The notes: a model not told the origin generated them from the letters alone. Shown: positions 46,214-59,035, counted from the first letter of the stretch. The stretch: DNA of 64,000 nt from Gnetum montanum (GCA_015680685.1 MNCI01025186.1:1505-65504); one strand, 5' to 3'. Translations and numbers: made by a program.

Positions 46214-49200
46214 ATGGATTCTGCACATACAACCACTGCCGCTATGATCACCACTGACTTGAGTGCCACAATTGTAAATCCCATCACCGTTCCCAGATCA
46301 GCTTTCGGTGCGATAGGACCTCAGGGACCGTCGCGTCGTTCATTGAGATTATAGGGTAAGGATCCTTCATTCACTGTCTTGACTCCTGAAGAGTATAATT
46401 TCATTTGCGTGAAGATCTAGGCAAAGCTTGCCCTTAGCCGAGCCGAGATGGAGGCAAAACAAAATTACAAGCTGATCCACAAAGGGGGTGAAGACTTCAC
46501 CCCTACTACATATGACATCATCCCCCTTACCGATCATTATCATGAACTCCTATCCCAACTGGTTATGGCTAAGAATCAGACTGCACAGTCTATTCTAGAG
46601 CCTCAAAAAGAGGAGGAGGAAGAAGATGAATTCGCAGCTTAGTCTGAACATGCGGATTCATACCATACCCTCAGTCCCCATACATATGTGAATCCCCTAT
46701 TTAATCCCCTCACCAGAGAGGCTGCCCATCTCAACCCAATCATGATCACCCAAACACATATTCCCATCATCCCGCAGGCTACCACGCAATCCTTGGCCTT
46801 ACAGGTACAAATGCCACCTCAAAATAATGTGGGAGCAATCCCCTCGCCACATGTAATTAGGATTCTATCGGTGATACCTACGTCTACTGCCCCCCATTTC
46901 ATTCCCCAAGTGCAGGTCCATACCACACCTATAACTCTACCGGTGCAAAATCTGATGCAAACCTTATTGTCGCAGCCCATTGCAATGCAACAAATTGCAA
47001 CCACCATTCAATTGCAGCGATCTATTCAACAACCTACGGCTGGTCAGTGGATCACGCCTATTGCACAACAATCTGCGTTCTATGGTGTGCAACCCTTGGC
47101 TGCATCTACCACACATGTCCCATAGGTAACTACACAACATCCCTACACCTTCCATCCTACACATCCGGTGATGGCCAATTTCTCCGCATAGCCTATCGAG
47201 TGGTGGGTTTCACAGGTAGCTCCGTCAGCAGCAACAGTCCCCATCGCACTATCTGTCAGCCAAGCTATTGCTCCCTTTCCACTTCTTGGTACTACTCTTT
47301 CAGTCCAACCCCCTACTCCTCTAGTGCCAACTTCCTCATCAATAGGTCTGGATCAAGCTTTTTTGCTTATTCAGACCCTCACCGAGGAAGTTAAGCACCT
47401 TAAAGCTGTTGGCTCTGATATAATACAGGTCATGGATTTCTACCATGATGATCCCATCAACCCAGTAGTCCCCATGTTGTCATTTCCTCTAGGGATGTCT
47501 TTGCCCCATTTTACTAAATACAATGGGGAAGGTGATCCTAATGCTCATCTCGTTACTTTTAGTTCTAAATCCTTGCTACTACAACAATGGCCACATAAAA
47601 TTATTCGTGTCTTTGTAATGTCTCTGGCAGGTAAGGCCTTGGACTAGTATCGAGCACTCCCTCGCTCTTCCATCTCAACCTTGGAAGAGCTTCTAACACA
47701 ATTTGTGACTCGCTTTAAATAAAATTTAAAGCCGGAAGTCATGTTAGATCAACTTATGGGAGTGAAACAAGATCTGCTTGAGCCAGTCTAGAAGTTTATA
47801 CAGCAATGGAGCACTACTTTGAATGAAATCTGTGAACCTATCATGGAAGCCCATCTGTTGGCTATTTTCAAAGGACTAGTTAATGACTTCATCAAGTCTA
47901 AACTATACTACCTTGCCCCTCACTCCTTGAGTTAAGCCTTCATGAAAACTAAGAGCATCCAAGATGCTGCGGAGGCTAGCAAAGACCCAGCATATGTGGC
48001 CTATAAGAACACCAACAATAAGGGTAAAGACAAAGGTAAAACAACAACAACGATAGTAGCTACGTTGGCCAAGGGCACCAAAAACAAGAATAATAAGAAG
48101 GCACCCACAGCGCCTGCTGAGACCATGACTAGTGCAAGCAACATCGGCCAAGAAGCACTTGCCCCTAAACAGCCCTCACAGTCAAAACCAAACTTCGAGC
48201 GTAAAGATCGTTTGAAATATACAACCTTGCCTATAAAGCATTCGGAACTGTTGAAACAATTATTAGGAGCAGGATATATTCAAAACAAAAAAATATCCGA
48301 AGAAGCTCTGCAGCATCACAGGCGTAATTGTGAATTGCTGAAGAACCCTTCTTTAGCTCTACCCAATGAACCGCCAGTTCCTAAGACTTTCAGGCTGGAC
48401 CATTTTTGTAACTACCATCAGTTGTATGGTCACGACACCGATTACTACTAGGCATTGAAGGACGATATTCAATGCATGATTGACAATGGTTCTTTGACAT
48501 TAGAGAACAATAGTCCAACACGTCTCGAAAACCAGGCGATGCATGTGTATAAAGACTCGTTAAATGCAAATAATGCAACATACACCATCAACATGGTAAT
48601 TACGGACAGTGAGGGGAAGGTACCGCCTAAGAAACCCTTTGTGTTACGTGTACCTATTAGTTCACCCTAGTGGGTGAGTTCTTCACTGGTAGTTAGCAGC
48701 GCCTCAAGGCCACCCTTTGTTATTCGGACGCCCTCTCAAACTATAACTCAGTCTCACATTAACAATAAAGCCACAGCCATGCCCATGCCTACTCCTAAGG
48801 TGCCTTTTATCCTTAGGGCAAAAAAACCACCAGCTGCCCCTTTTATGCAGGGGCGAGTGTCTAACCAAAACCATCAACCTCCATCCAACAAAAAAAGGGA
48901 AGGAGATGCACTAATTAATGCAACCAAAGACCTCTCTATGCTAGGGTTTACTAAGCCCAGGCCCCTAGCTTTTCTACCTTCACCTGCACCTCCTGGGCAA
49001 GACAAAGGTACAGAAACATAGCCACCTCCCCTTGGAAAAAATAAATACAACCCTTCGACCGACGCAATTTCGCCTTGGGAAATTCGTCTCTTAGGGCAAA
49101 TGGAAGAAGAAAGAGGGGACAAGCAACCCAGCCGAGAGTAGGACCTCCTTGATGCATTTATGCAAGTCAAGCAAGCTTTAAAATAGAAGAACACAACATT

Positions 49201-50020
49201 GAGCCTCTATGACTTTCTTATGACGTCTCAAAAGCACTGTGAGGCTATGGTCCGTATGCTGACATCCATACCTGTGGATGAAAGCTTACCAGTGGAAGAG
49301 AAAGCAATACATGTTGTCATGATTCCCCCCACCGCTGAGCAACCCAAACCTACCCCATTGACCTTTCATGATGAATCCATCAAAGATGATCCTGAGAAAA
49401 GTCGAGTGACAACAGAACCCATGTTCATCACCATCCAGGTTGGTCAACATCAGATCCGAAGGGTGCACGTTGATGATGGTGCGACTATGAATGTCATCCC
49501 TTATCCTATAGTGGATAAGTTGGGCCTGGTCGACCAGATCAGTCCTACGATGACATCGTGCCTAAACTTGTTCAACAGGGCACGAGTTCAAGTCAAAGGG
49601 ATGGTACATATCGATTTTGTTGCAGGAGACCAGTTCCCAACAGACTCCACATTTATCATTATTGAGGAGATGCTTGGCTTCAACCTGATTCTAGGGAGGT
49701 CCTGGCTAGCCCAACTGAGGGTAGTTTCATCACCGATACACTAAGAGATACACCTACCTTATGCAAGGGGAGAGGTAGTAATACATGGTGATGAAATAAC
49801 TCCTAGAACCATCAATAACATCGAGGAAGAACGAGGTTTGGAAATTGAAATGCTCGAAGATCAAATCCATGTCCAAATTCCTGAACAAGTCGAAATGACT
49901 AATGATAGCCTAGCCTGGGCCGACCTACCATTTCAGGGAGAGGAAGATGATGTGAAGGAGTCAGGTCATAGATCTCCTCGCTCTTATGCACCACTCAATG
50001 TAAAATCTATCAAAAAATAA
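46214..50020 (+). pseudogene. gag-pro: Gag-protease polyprotein, element 2
   Basis: A single frame of about 1,268 codons from ATG 46214 to the stop after NVKSIKK at 50020, with no frameshift but about fifteen in-frame stops, nearly all TAG at positions where element 1 or context suggests Gln, Trp or Arg. Order: N-terminal domain to about 46640; a Gln/Pro/Thr-rich linker 46.7-47.35 kb; a capsid-type region 47400-47700 (HFTKYNGEGDPNAHLVTF); a Lys-rich segment at 47.97-48.1 kb; a zinc-finger-like NYHQLYGHDTDYY near 48410-48450, where the final Cys is lost; and protease near 49460-49740 with VDDGATMNVIPYPIVDKLGL and LILGRSWL. It ends 5 kb before the reverse transcriptase. Confidence 0.87.
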
Positions 50021-50262
50021 TTACGGGCTAGCGATTGACCTGGGTGATATTTACGCATATCTTTACACTTTCACTAGCTTTGCCATTTATGCTTATCAGT
50101 TTTGACTGTCAGTTTTGTTTAGTATACATATATTTATGTCTTCTATCAATTATGCCATTTACATTTCCTAGTCTACACCATTTATGCTTCTTCACTGCTA
50201 TTAGTTACATTAGTACAATTATGAAAATATTTATACCTTTATCAATTTCACTCTCTGACATA
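50021..50262 (+). other. Spacer after protease, element 2
   Basis: AT-rich, no conserved frame against element 1. A GT donor for splicing towards the distant RT was looked for and no site conserved with element 1 was found. Confidence 0.4.
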
Positions 50263-50480
50263 CGCAAATGGCCCACAACGGCCTAAAACTAGTAAAGGCC
50301 CACAACGGCCTAAAACTAGCGAAGGCCCGAAATGGTCCTAAACTAAAATATCTAATTTCTATCTTTACACACACAAAAAAAATACTTAACGGCCTGGGAC
50401 GGCCTCAAACTAGCAAATTCATCTATATTTTATGCAAACACTATGTAACGGCCCACAATGGCCTTAAACTAGCAATTCCA
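50263..50480. repeat. Tandem repeat block 2, element 2
   Basis: Five or six units of GGCCCACAACGGCCTAAAACTAG or close variants, complementary to the TAGTTTAAGGCCATTTCGGGCC units at 22.86-23.64 kb of element 1. It is far shorter than in element 1, so copy number varies between family members. Confidence 0.8.
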
Positions 50481-50650
50481 TCCAACGGTCACGATAACGC
50501 CACCTACCTAAAACCATCAATAATTCTATTTATGCTTTGTATAAATAAAAACATAAAATTAAATACCATAGAGATAATTACATGATTAATCATGTCAAAA
50601 TTCATATTTTCTTTGTTCCATCTCATAAATAAAATTGTGTGTAATCATAA

Positions 50651-53600
50651 TTATGTATCCCCTCTAGCACCACTGTCTCCTGTATCCCTTAACTCTGCTT
50701 CCAAGCCTAGCAAATCATCTTCATATGGGCCATCCCTTTTAGGAAGTATTCCCTCATGAGAAACATCATCTTCACAGGGTTCTTCCACTAAAACTTGCTC
50801 CCTAAGGTGACGATCTGCGTTATTACACTCTCCTCCTTGAACATATGCCTCATCTTGTTCACCTTCTTCATTCGTTTCTTATAACTACATACAACAAGTA
50901 TATCAGCAAAAGCCATGATAGGACAATTCAGAAAATTTAAATTTAATAACACTAAAACTTACTCGCGATGGCCCTACATCAGCAGCAAAGGGAAGTTGAT
51001 CTAAGCCGACCCACAGACGTTGCATAATCTCCTCTTTAGTCAACTCAGACCAAACCTCGTTCCCCAAATTAGTTCTAGCCTTAACCTTCCCTTTCTCCAC
51101 ACTAGTCCACTGGGGTTGTTTGGGAAAGAAGGTAGGGACTGTGGTCTCTCCCCCGGGAAGAGTAATTTCTCTTTTCGGGGATGCGCTCACAATCACCTAC
51201 TCCTGGAACTTCTCAAAGGCCTCAGACGCAACAATGACATCGAGGAACAATGGCAAGGATTAAGCTTCAATGGTAGAATCTTGATAATGCTGACGATAAG
51301 TGATGCTTTCTCACTTATACAGATGCTTATGATCTTTCTGCGTCTGTCCCCACTCTTGGACCCTTGCACAAAAGTCCTTCCAGTATTGATTCTTCTGAGC
51401 CAGGAGCTCCATCTGCATCCTTTGCTCAACTAATTCATGATTGGTTTGTACGTTGTTTCTGACTACAGTCCAGTAGCGAGCATAGTCAATGATAGCTGTT
51501 CACCAGTCCTCTTCACTTGTTTCTCGAGCTTGCAGGAATTCACATCGCGACCTTAAGTCTCTGACCTCTCTGGTTAGAGACATCCTTTCCTTCTCTGATC
51601 TCTGCAGCTTCTTCCAAAGGTCTTCATTGGCATTCTGACTTTCCCAAAAGGAGTGAGTTGAACNTACAGCATGGGGAAGGGGCCCCTAGTTTTGGAAGAG
51701 GAGGCCCCAGTTATTAGAGTGAGTGACGCACAGACTCCTGTGCGAGGAAGAGAGAGTGGGGGCGGAGAACGTTGACACACTTCCCACTGGGACAAGAAGA
51801 GGTAATCAGTCTGTTAAAATTTTTAAGAGATTCTGTTATTAGCCAAGATTTTTGATTTAATTATACTACAGATGAACAAGGTGCTTCCTTGTCCACCGTT
51901 GTAAGTAAAGTGTAAGGCAAATTCCCCGATAAATTTGCCTTTATGGAAGGCGTCGTCAGTGATATGATCGAGCGCTTAGAACATGTCGATCCTGGGGCTG
52001 GTATGTCACGGCTATCGTATGCTTATTTTGTTATAAGGTTACAATGCTTAATTATATTTGATCTAATATTTGTCATCAGGAGCTCGCCTTCGATGGGNTG
52101 TAATGTAACAATTACCATAACGTTTACTGTATCCTCTCGCTTACCAGGTGGAATTTTACTCTGCTAAAACCTGACTTGTACAGTTCTGCTTGCGCCACCT
52201 ACTGGCTCCATAGGCGCCTCAGTTAGACGAGGCCTTTTACGCTGAACCGAAGCATGCACTATTTCTGTCGCTAGGCGCTTCCCCCGTAACGCATCACTGG
52301 TGTAAGAGGGAAGCACCCCACCTACACTGTCAGAGCCTCGTGTTCGAGGTGTCGCCACATTCCTAGTCGTTATAGAAAAAAACTTCCCAATTCCCTCTAG
52401 AGGATCCTGTGGTCGGGTAGTGTCGAAGAGATGGGAGATCTAGGGTTTGGATAACTGGTCTCGGTCCTATTGCACCCAAACCCCATTCCTCTAGACCACC
52501 AAAAATTCAGCAAAACGCCAGAGGCAAGCTATGAAAAAGGTGAAGTACACACTAAAACAAGACTCAAGCTTTTGGCGGAGCCTGATCATTTCAGTGCGTA
52601 ACCCTTCGGCGAAATAGCTCACCCAGTTGAATTAGGTCCCTTCCTCTATCACCTCTCGCATGATACGGGCCTGTTCTATGATGAAGAACTTCCCCTGCAA
52701 GAGCATTCTGGGGAAGGCCCAGGCTCGAAAGAGGGGATAAATGGTCTTGGCAACCTCCAACTCAATATTTTCACAAGGAATCCCCTTCATGTCCTTCTTA
52801 GTCCCCAACCACTCCTCCAGCTCTTCCTGACATTTGAGGCTTCTCCTCGACTTCTCTTCTATGGGAAGACCATCGAAGGGGACACTGAAAAGGTCAGTAA
52901 ACAGATGAGCATCAATATCAAAATGCACACGCACGTTATGCATGCGCGTGCAAAAACGTTCAGCCCCCTCGCTGAAGGAGTTAACCAGGGTTAGCATTTC
53001 ACTTGCAAGGACATCGAGGGTTACAGCCAAAAACAAATGCATCAGCCTTGCCTCTCGTAGCTTAGTAACCAACGCAGCTGGGGCCACCGCGTGGCTGAGC
53101 CAATGTTGTGCTTCCTTTATGTCACTGTAACAGAAGAGGAGGGTGTTCGCCTCATGGCCGAAAATCATGATGGTAACTTCCCGAGACTCCCTAACTAATA
53201 ACACAAATCAAGATAGCAAAGACAATGTTATACAACATTTCAAACAATAATATCCTGTAACTAATTGTAAAGACAAAACCTTACTAGGTCTGAATGGCAA
53301 AGGAAATGGAGGAAGTTTCCTTTGCACGTCCGCGAGGGTGAGGGGCGGGTTCAAAGTCCATTCCTCATGTAACCATCTGAGGCTTTGACAATTCTTGAAA
53401 TCAAAGTAATGAGTGGGATACTCAGGAATTTCAAAGGCCATTTGCCCCATGACACCGACACGTACGTTGCTAGTAGACGTAAACTCATTTATCGCCCCTT
53501 TGGTCAGGGACAATGTATCATTGTTGCCCAATAACCCATTTTCATTGATAAAGAACCTATATCATATAGCATATTACTATCCCACGCTCTATAAGTTCAA

Positions 53601-54508
53601 ACATTAGAAAACATATTAACGTTACTGCAAGTAAAACGACTAACCCGCCTGAGTAATACACCGTGCCCGGTGGATTATGAAAGTAGGTTGAGACATGACG
53701 GGCTACGAACAAAGTGTTATAGGCATGATAACAGCTAAATTTGGGCATTTCCCAGATCCAACTTAAACACCTCAATCCTTTGGTGCTAAGTTCGAGGTCT
53801 TGAGGTCAACTAGTGTCAATAGCTTCATTTGTCAGGAAAGCCAAAACGCCCTATGTATAACCGACTAACAAATTTTCCAAAATGGCTGCAGCCACATCGC
53901 CTGACAATATCGACCAAATGATGATGCTGTAGTTACGCAATAAAAACTGCAAGAACTCCGGCGAATCCTTCCAGAACCATATTGCTTTCCCCTGTAGGAG
54001 AATTTGAGGGGGAGGAACATTGGCTGCGGGAGGGTTTATACAACACAAAACTCTGACTATGTCCAAAACAATTAGGACAGGTTTCATCATTATACTGTAC
54101 AGAACATAAACTCATTACCATCAGACAAAAATCTAAATCTAGATTTCATTGCATGCTTAGGAAAACTATAGATTACGCTTTAGCCACGTAGCCAAAATCA
54201 CTTAAACCCTTGCAACAATGCAAGGTTTGTCTGAGACAATGGTGATAGACGCAATACTGCTATCTAAACCCTTGTTTTAATACAAGGTCTATATCCTAAG
54301 ACTCTACTTTACGCAGATAACTGAAAAGAATAAACAAAAGAAAAAAATATATCACCAAAAGAAATGCGAATAAGTAAGAGATGGCCTACCGATTCAAGGG
54401 AGTAACATCTTGTACTTCAACCAAGGCTTGCAAAGCGTGCTATAGACTCCCCTGCACTTCATCGATTGTTGCCAATTTGGCATTCTTTCCTCTCACCTTC
54501 AGCACCAT
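50651..54508 (-). pseudogene. Antisense eight-exon gene of element 2 (decayed, partly reversed)
   Basis: Minus-strand exons: 54508-54390, 54094-53645, 53556-53285, 53194-52145, then the reversed block 51665-52097 holding part of exon 5 (51665-51801), exon 6 (51872-52000) and the start of exon 7 (52080-52097), then the rest of exon 7 (51663-50963) and exon 8 (50884-50651, TAA). Exons 1, 2 and 6 have exactly the lengths in element 1 (119, 450, 129); exon 3 is one codon shorter and exon 4 one base longer. Exon 2 begins KPVLIVLD and has FLQFLLRNYSIIIWS, YHAYNTLFVARH and NPPGTVYY, fitting a degenerate FCP1/NIF HAD domain. Exon 4 has an uninterrupted 190-codon stretch (53204-52632) and a basic RKRPR run. 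The C-terminus is acidic with GPYEDDLLGLEAEL and DTGDSG. A few stops are present. Biochemical role unknown. Confidence 0.8.
51665..52097 (+). other. Reversed 433-base block bounded by single Ns
   Basis: Bases 51664 and 52098 are N. The block between them matches element 1 (about 21060-21560) in the plus direction, whereas both flanks match element 1 in the minus direction. Turning the block round makes both edges continuous with the homologous order: intron 4/exon 5 at one side and GGAGCTCGCC of exon 7 at the other. Confidence 0.9.
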
Positions 54509-54968
54509 AGTTATAGTTCTGTAAACCTTCACAAATAATGCACTGCTATCTTTTGCTCTTTCTCTCTCTCTGCAATAGGTGAATTCGAATTCGCAATAGC
54601 CAACAACCTGTTTTCAATATGAACCGCTTACTTATAACATGCAAGACTAACCGACTTGACGCCCGATTAAAGTGGGACTTTTCCAAATGCTGGTGTCACC
54701 ATGAGTTGGAACTCGAAGATCAGGGCATTAATGCGGCAGATATCGCATACATTACGGTCCGAAACGACCTTAAAATACTACACCTTATCACTTCGTAATC
54801 GGGTCATATTAATTACAAACTGTTCATGGTATTCGAAATTCAGTTAGCTCTTCATGCTCGGCAATGTCATACCATACCTTTTCAAACTACACCAAGCGTC
54901 ATACACTAATACTTATGGCATTTAACTTAGCATTTTCCTAATCACTTTCATATTTGGCAATTTTGCAG
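54509..54968. promoter_or_regulatory. Intergenic region between antisense gene and RT, element 2
   Basis: Alignable with 17819-18404 of element 1. It holds the presumed start region of the antisense transcript and, at 54961-54968, TTTTGCAG directly before the RT frame, a candidate 3' splice site in the sense direction. Element 1 has TTTTGCAAG at the same point. Confidence 0.4.
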
Positions 54969-57900
54969 GATAGTTGGCAAATGGACGCAACTTTATCTGC
55001 ACCCCTAGCCGTAACAGGACCACATGGGGGAATCGTTAGACAATTTGATCTCACACTAGTAGAAACTAACCTTTTCCTCAATGACGCAACCATAGCCACG
55101 TCGGAAACATCTCTAGACTGGTTAGAATAATTGATGCGCACGCTAGACCTGGAGGCTGGAGATGTAATTGAAGACCCCCTCAATGAGATCCCTGTGGTTA
55201 CGCATAAAGGTGAGAACAAAACTCTTAAGGTTAGTTCTTTATTGGAGCAAAAGGCACATGAGAATATAAAATAGGTACTCCAAAATAACGTCACAATATT
55301 CGCATGGTCATATGAAGATATGTTGGGACTAGATCCAAGGATAATACAACATAACATAATTCTAGACCTGCATATTAAAGCGATTAGACAAAAAGCACTG
55401 AAAATTAAGTCAGAAATCATGCTAGCAGTACGTGATGAGATCACTAAACTATACCAGGCTGGTTTCATCCACGTAGTCGATTACTCAGACTGGGTATCTA
55501 ACATCATAGTTGTCCCTAAGAAGATCGGAGGGATACGTATCTGCATAAACTTCTAGGACTTGAACAAAGCCACAATCAAGGACAACTTCCCACTACCGAG
55601 TATCGACCAACTAGTGGATACAACCACTGGGCATGCGCTTTTATCCTTCATGGATGGGTTTTCAGGCTATAATTAGATTCGCATCAACCTAGAACACCAG
55701 TTGACCACAACATTCATGACACCCTGGGGGACCTTCTGTTACACTATGATGGCTTTTGGTTTAAAAAATATTAGAGCTATGTATCAACAAGCTATGATGT
55801 ACATCTTTAGTGATTATCTCCTAGGAAGACTGAATGATTATGTTGACGATATAGCTGTTAAGTCTGTAAGGTTGAAAGATCATTAAGAGGATCTAGAATT
55901 AGTTCTTAAAAGATGCTCTAAATATGATCTCCAGCTCAACCCAAAGAAGTGCGTATTCAGAGTCAAAACCAGGCTCATGCTGGGGTTTGTGGTGTCAGAA
56001 ACTGGCATACGAGTAGACCTTGACAAGGTCAAGGCCATCGCTGAGTTGGCACCCCCTACGAGTCTCAAGCAATTACGCAGGTTGCAAGGGCGGTTACAGT
56101 TTATCAGGTTGTTCATCTCAAAATTTACAGATAAATTACACCCTATGCAGCATCTACTTAAGAAGGGGGTTAATTTCGAATGGACAGACGATTGTCAGCA
56201 TGCGTTTGACAACTTGAAACAAGAACTTCAATGCTTGCCAACAGTATTCTTGCCACAAAGGGATCAGCCATTCTACATTTACCTCACAACTTCAGATGTA
56301 GCCCTAGCTGCATTACTCTGTGAAAAGAGAGCTGATGGGTTAGAAGTACCCATCTACTACTTGAGTCATGCTCTATGTGCATATGAAACGAGGTATAATG
56401 AAGTAGAGTGTAATTGTTTAGCATTAGTGCTTGCGCTCAAAAAGTGTAGACACTATCTCTTCCATAGCAAAGTCAATATAATTTTCAAGAATAACATCCT
56501 AAGAGCTATTACGCACAACCTATATGAAAGTAGTAGGATAGCTCGTTGGAAAGCTATCACGGTAGAATTCGATCTGCATTACATTGGCCAATCTTCCATG
56601 AAAGGCCAAGCGATAGTCGACTAATTAATGACATCACCTATTGACATTCAGGCGATGATAGAGCCTGAATTTCCTGACGAACATATACATAGTCTAAGCC
56701 CTGTTCTAATAGGCCTCGAAGCAATGTTACATTTTGACGGAGCTTCAACTGCTAGAGGTGGCAATGCCGCCATGGTCATTATGCTGTCACCTGAGGATGT
56801 ACGTCTGCACACCTACCGCTTGACCTTTCCCTGTATGAACAACATGGAAGAGTACAAGGGGCTCCTCAGGGGATTATTAATAGCCAGAGAGCTTAACGTT
56901 CAACACCTAGCGATAAGGGGAAATTCGATGCTCATTATAAATCAAATCATAGGAGTCTATGCCTGCAAGGTTGTACATTTACATCCCTACTGCAATATGG
57001 CTAAAGATCTTCTGAAGCAGTTCATAGCAACTGATGCCCAACACATGCCTCAAAATGACAACATGCTAGCTGATGCACTGGCTACATTAGCACTGAATGT
57101 GCCACCGCACCTGTTTGACACTTGTCCACCTTAATGATAGAGTGTGTAGATCCTTTCATTCAGACGATGCAAATATTTTCACTGCTCGCAGATGAAATGC
57201 CAAAATGGTACGATAACATTAAAACTTACCTCCTGCATGGTGAACCACCACACGAGCTAACGCACGCACAAAAAGATGCAATCCACAAGTGAGCTAGGTA
57301 ATACGTCATCATAGGAGATAGTACCCTTTGTAGATGCTCTTTCAATAGAGTATTGCTCACTTGCGTTAACAAAGACCAAGCACAACGTATAGTTGGCGAA
57401 TTTCATGAGGGATTGTGCGGAGGACACGTAGCCCCATGGGCCATGGTCGCTAAAATCCGTTGCTTAGGGTATTATTGGCCGTATATGGAAAAAGACTATC
57501 TTATGAAGGTTTAAACGTGCGACATGTATTAGCGTTACGCGAACCTTATACATGTGTCGCCTACGGAACTACACACGACTCAGATTACATGGCCCGTCCA
57601 ACGATGGGGATTAGACATTATAGGGCCTATCGCATCAAAATCCTCTGCAGGGCATAGCTTCATAATCACCGCTACTGAATATTTCACGAAGTGGGTTGAA
57701 GCCATCCCTTTGCAAAAGATCATATCTCAACAGGTCTTCCATTTCATTTTGGACAACATTGTAACTAGATTTGGCCTCCCCATGACTATTGTGATCGACA
57801 ATGGGCCATAATTTAGTAGTGTGGAAACCAAATCTTTTTGTGATAGCCTTGGTATCAAACAATCTTTTTCCTCATCTTATTACCCGCAAGTGAATGGTCA

Positions 57901-58447
57901 AGCTGAAGCAACGAATAAAGTCATTATCAATTTGCTCAAGAAAATGCTCAGTAGTAACAAAAGACAATGACATGAAAATATCCTCTATGTGCTATGGGCA
58001 TATCGTACCACATGTAGAATAGCTACAGACAGTACACCCTATAGCCTAGTTTATGGATCTAAAGCTATGCTACCCCTCGAATTACAAGTTCCTTCTCTGT
58101 GGATGGTCCTCTCCATGATTATAAATGACGCTCAACACACCGAGTCTTAGATCATGGATTTGGACTCAGTAGCGGAGAAGCGAATATAGATGCTTAATAC
58201 CATCGAAAAGTATCAAGATAAGCAGAGGCAGAAGCACTATCATAATCTTCAACAACGTCTGATCGAGAAAGGAGATTTGGTTCTCAAGGCCGTTCATGAA
58301 CCAATAGGTAAATTCTTTGCAAACTAGGAGGGCCCTTTCTTAGTAGCTAGCGTGTATGGCAATGGTGCATTCAAGCTAGCAGATATCAATGGCAACAAGT
58401 TATCAAATCCTGTGAACCATATATACCTGAAGCGGTACTACATCTAG
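54969..58447 (+). pseudogene. pol: RT - RNase H - archaeal RNase H - integrase polyprotein, element 2
   Basis: About 1,160 codons with one frameshift near 57130 and numerous TAG/TAA stops. Order: an N-terminal conserved segment of unknown function (VTGPHGGIVRQF near 55015); reverse transcriptase about 55320-56100 with LNDYVDDIAVKS near 55833-55865; RNase H about 56250-56620 (FYIYLTTSDVALAALL, YLSHAL); archaeal-type RNase H about 56715-57110 (HFDGAST, NNMEEYKGLL, ADALATLAL); integrase zinc region about 57395-57560 (GLCGGHVAPWAM) and core about 57600-58000 (WGLDIIGP, VIDNGP, NGQAEATNK); and a C-terminal segment ending HIYLKRYYI before TAG 58445-58447. Same plan as element 1. No start codon is evident at the 5' end, so expression may need splicing or a separate transcript. 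Confidence 0.87.
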
Positions 58448-58449
58448 TT

Positions 58450-59035
58450 GCATATCCAGTGTTAACATCAGGTGCAACAATCGACCGCTACAATGTAAAA
58501 CTGGCATTCTCCGCACGCATCCATCACGACGCTAAACTGGCAATGATCGTCTGCTACGATGTAAAATTGACACTTTCTGCACGCATCTGCCACGACGCTA
58601 AACTGGCAACGATCGTCTGTCACAACATAAAACTAGCAAATTGCAATCGTCTGCTACGACGTAAAACTGGTAGTGTTGTACAGGTCCACCAAGACATAAA
58701 ACTGGCATTTCCTGCATGCCTCCGCCATGACACTAAACTGACACCAGCTGTCTACCATGACATAAAACTGGCAAAGGTAAGCATCCATCTGCTAAGACGT
58801 AAAACCAGCACAGACTTGTCCCTGGGTCATGACATGAAACTGACATCCACAGCACGGTTTGCTAAGACCATAAATCAGCTCTACCGCCATCTGCTACGAC
58901 GTAAAACTAGCATTTTTCAGTTCACCCAAACTTTAAACCAGGACCATGGTCTGCTAGGACTTAAAACTAGCAACAACGGTCTACCAAGACTTAAAAGTGG
59001 AACCTACAGACCGCCAACATATGAATCAAGAGAGC
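58450..59035 (+). repeat. Tandem repeat block 1 (after integrase), element 2
   Basis: About thirteen degenerate units around GCTACGACGTAAAACTGGCA, 35-55 bases each. The 201-codon open frame at 58459-59064 is a by-product of the array and reads as Arg/Leu/His-rich repeats. It corresponds to 13991-14345 in element 1. Confidence 0.8.

Noticed and set aside
46214-50020. TAG readthrough or altered genetic code in gag-pro
   Set aside because: Stops are many, fall at scattered Gln/Trp/Arg positions and are accompanied by LTR transitions; the simplest cause is deamination decay. Element 1 has sense codons at several of the same sites.
51574-51795. Minus-strand frame of 73 codons spanning an N
   Set aside because: It crosses the join at 51664 and half of it lies in the reversed block, so it is an artefact of the assembly orientation.
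50651-54508. Antisense gene as a later nested insertion of another transposon
   Set aside because: Element 1 has the same gene at the same place between protease and RT in the same relative orientation, with no target duplication at the edges, so it belongs to the family.
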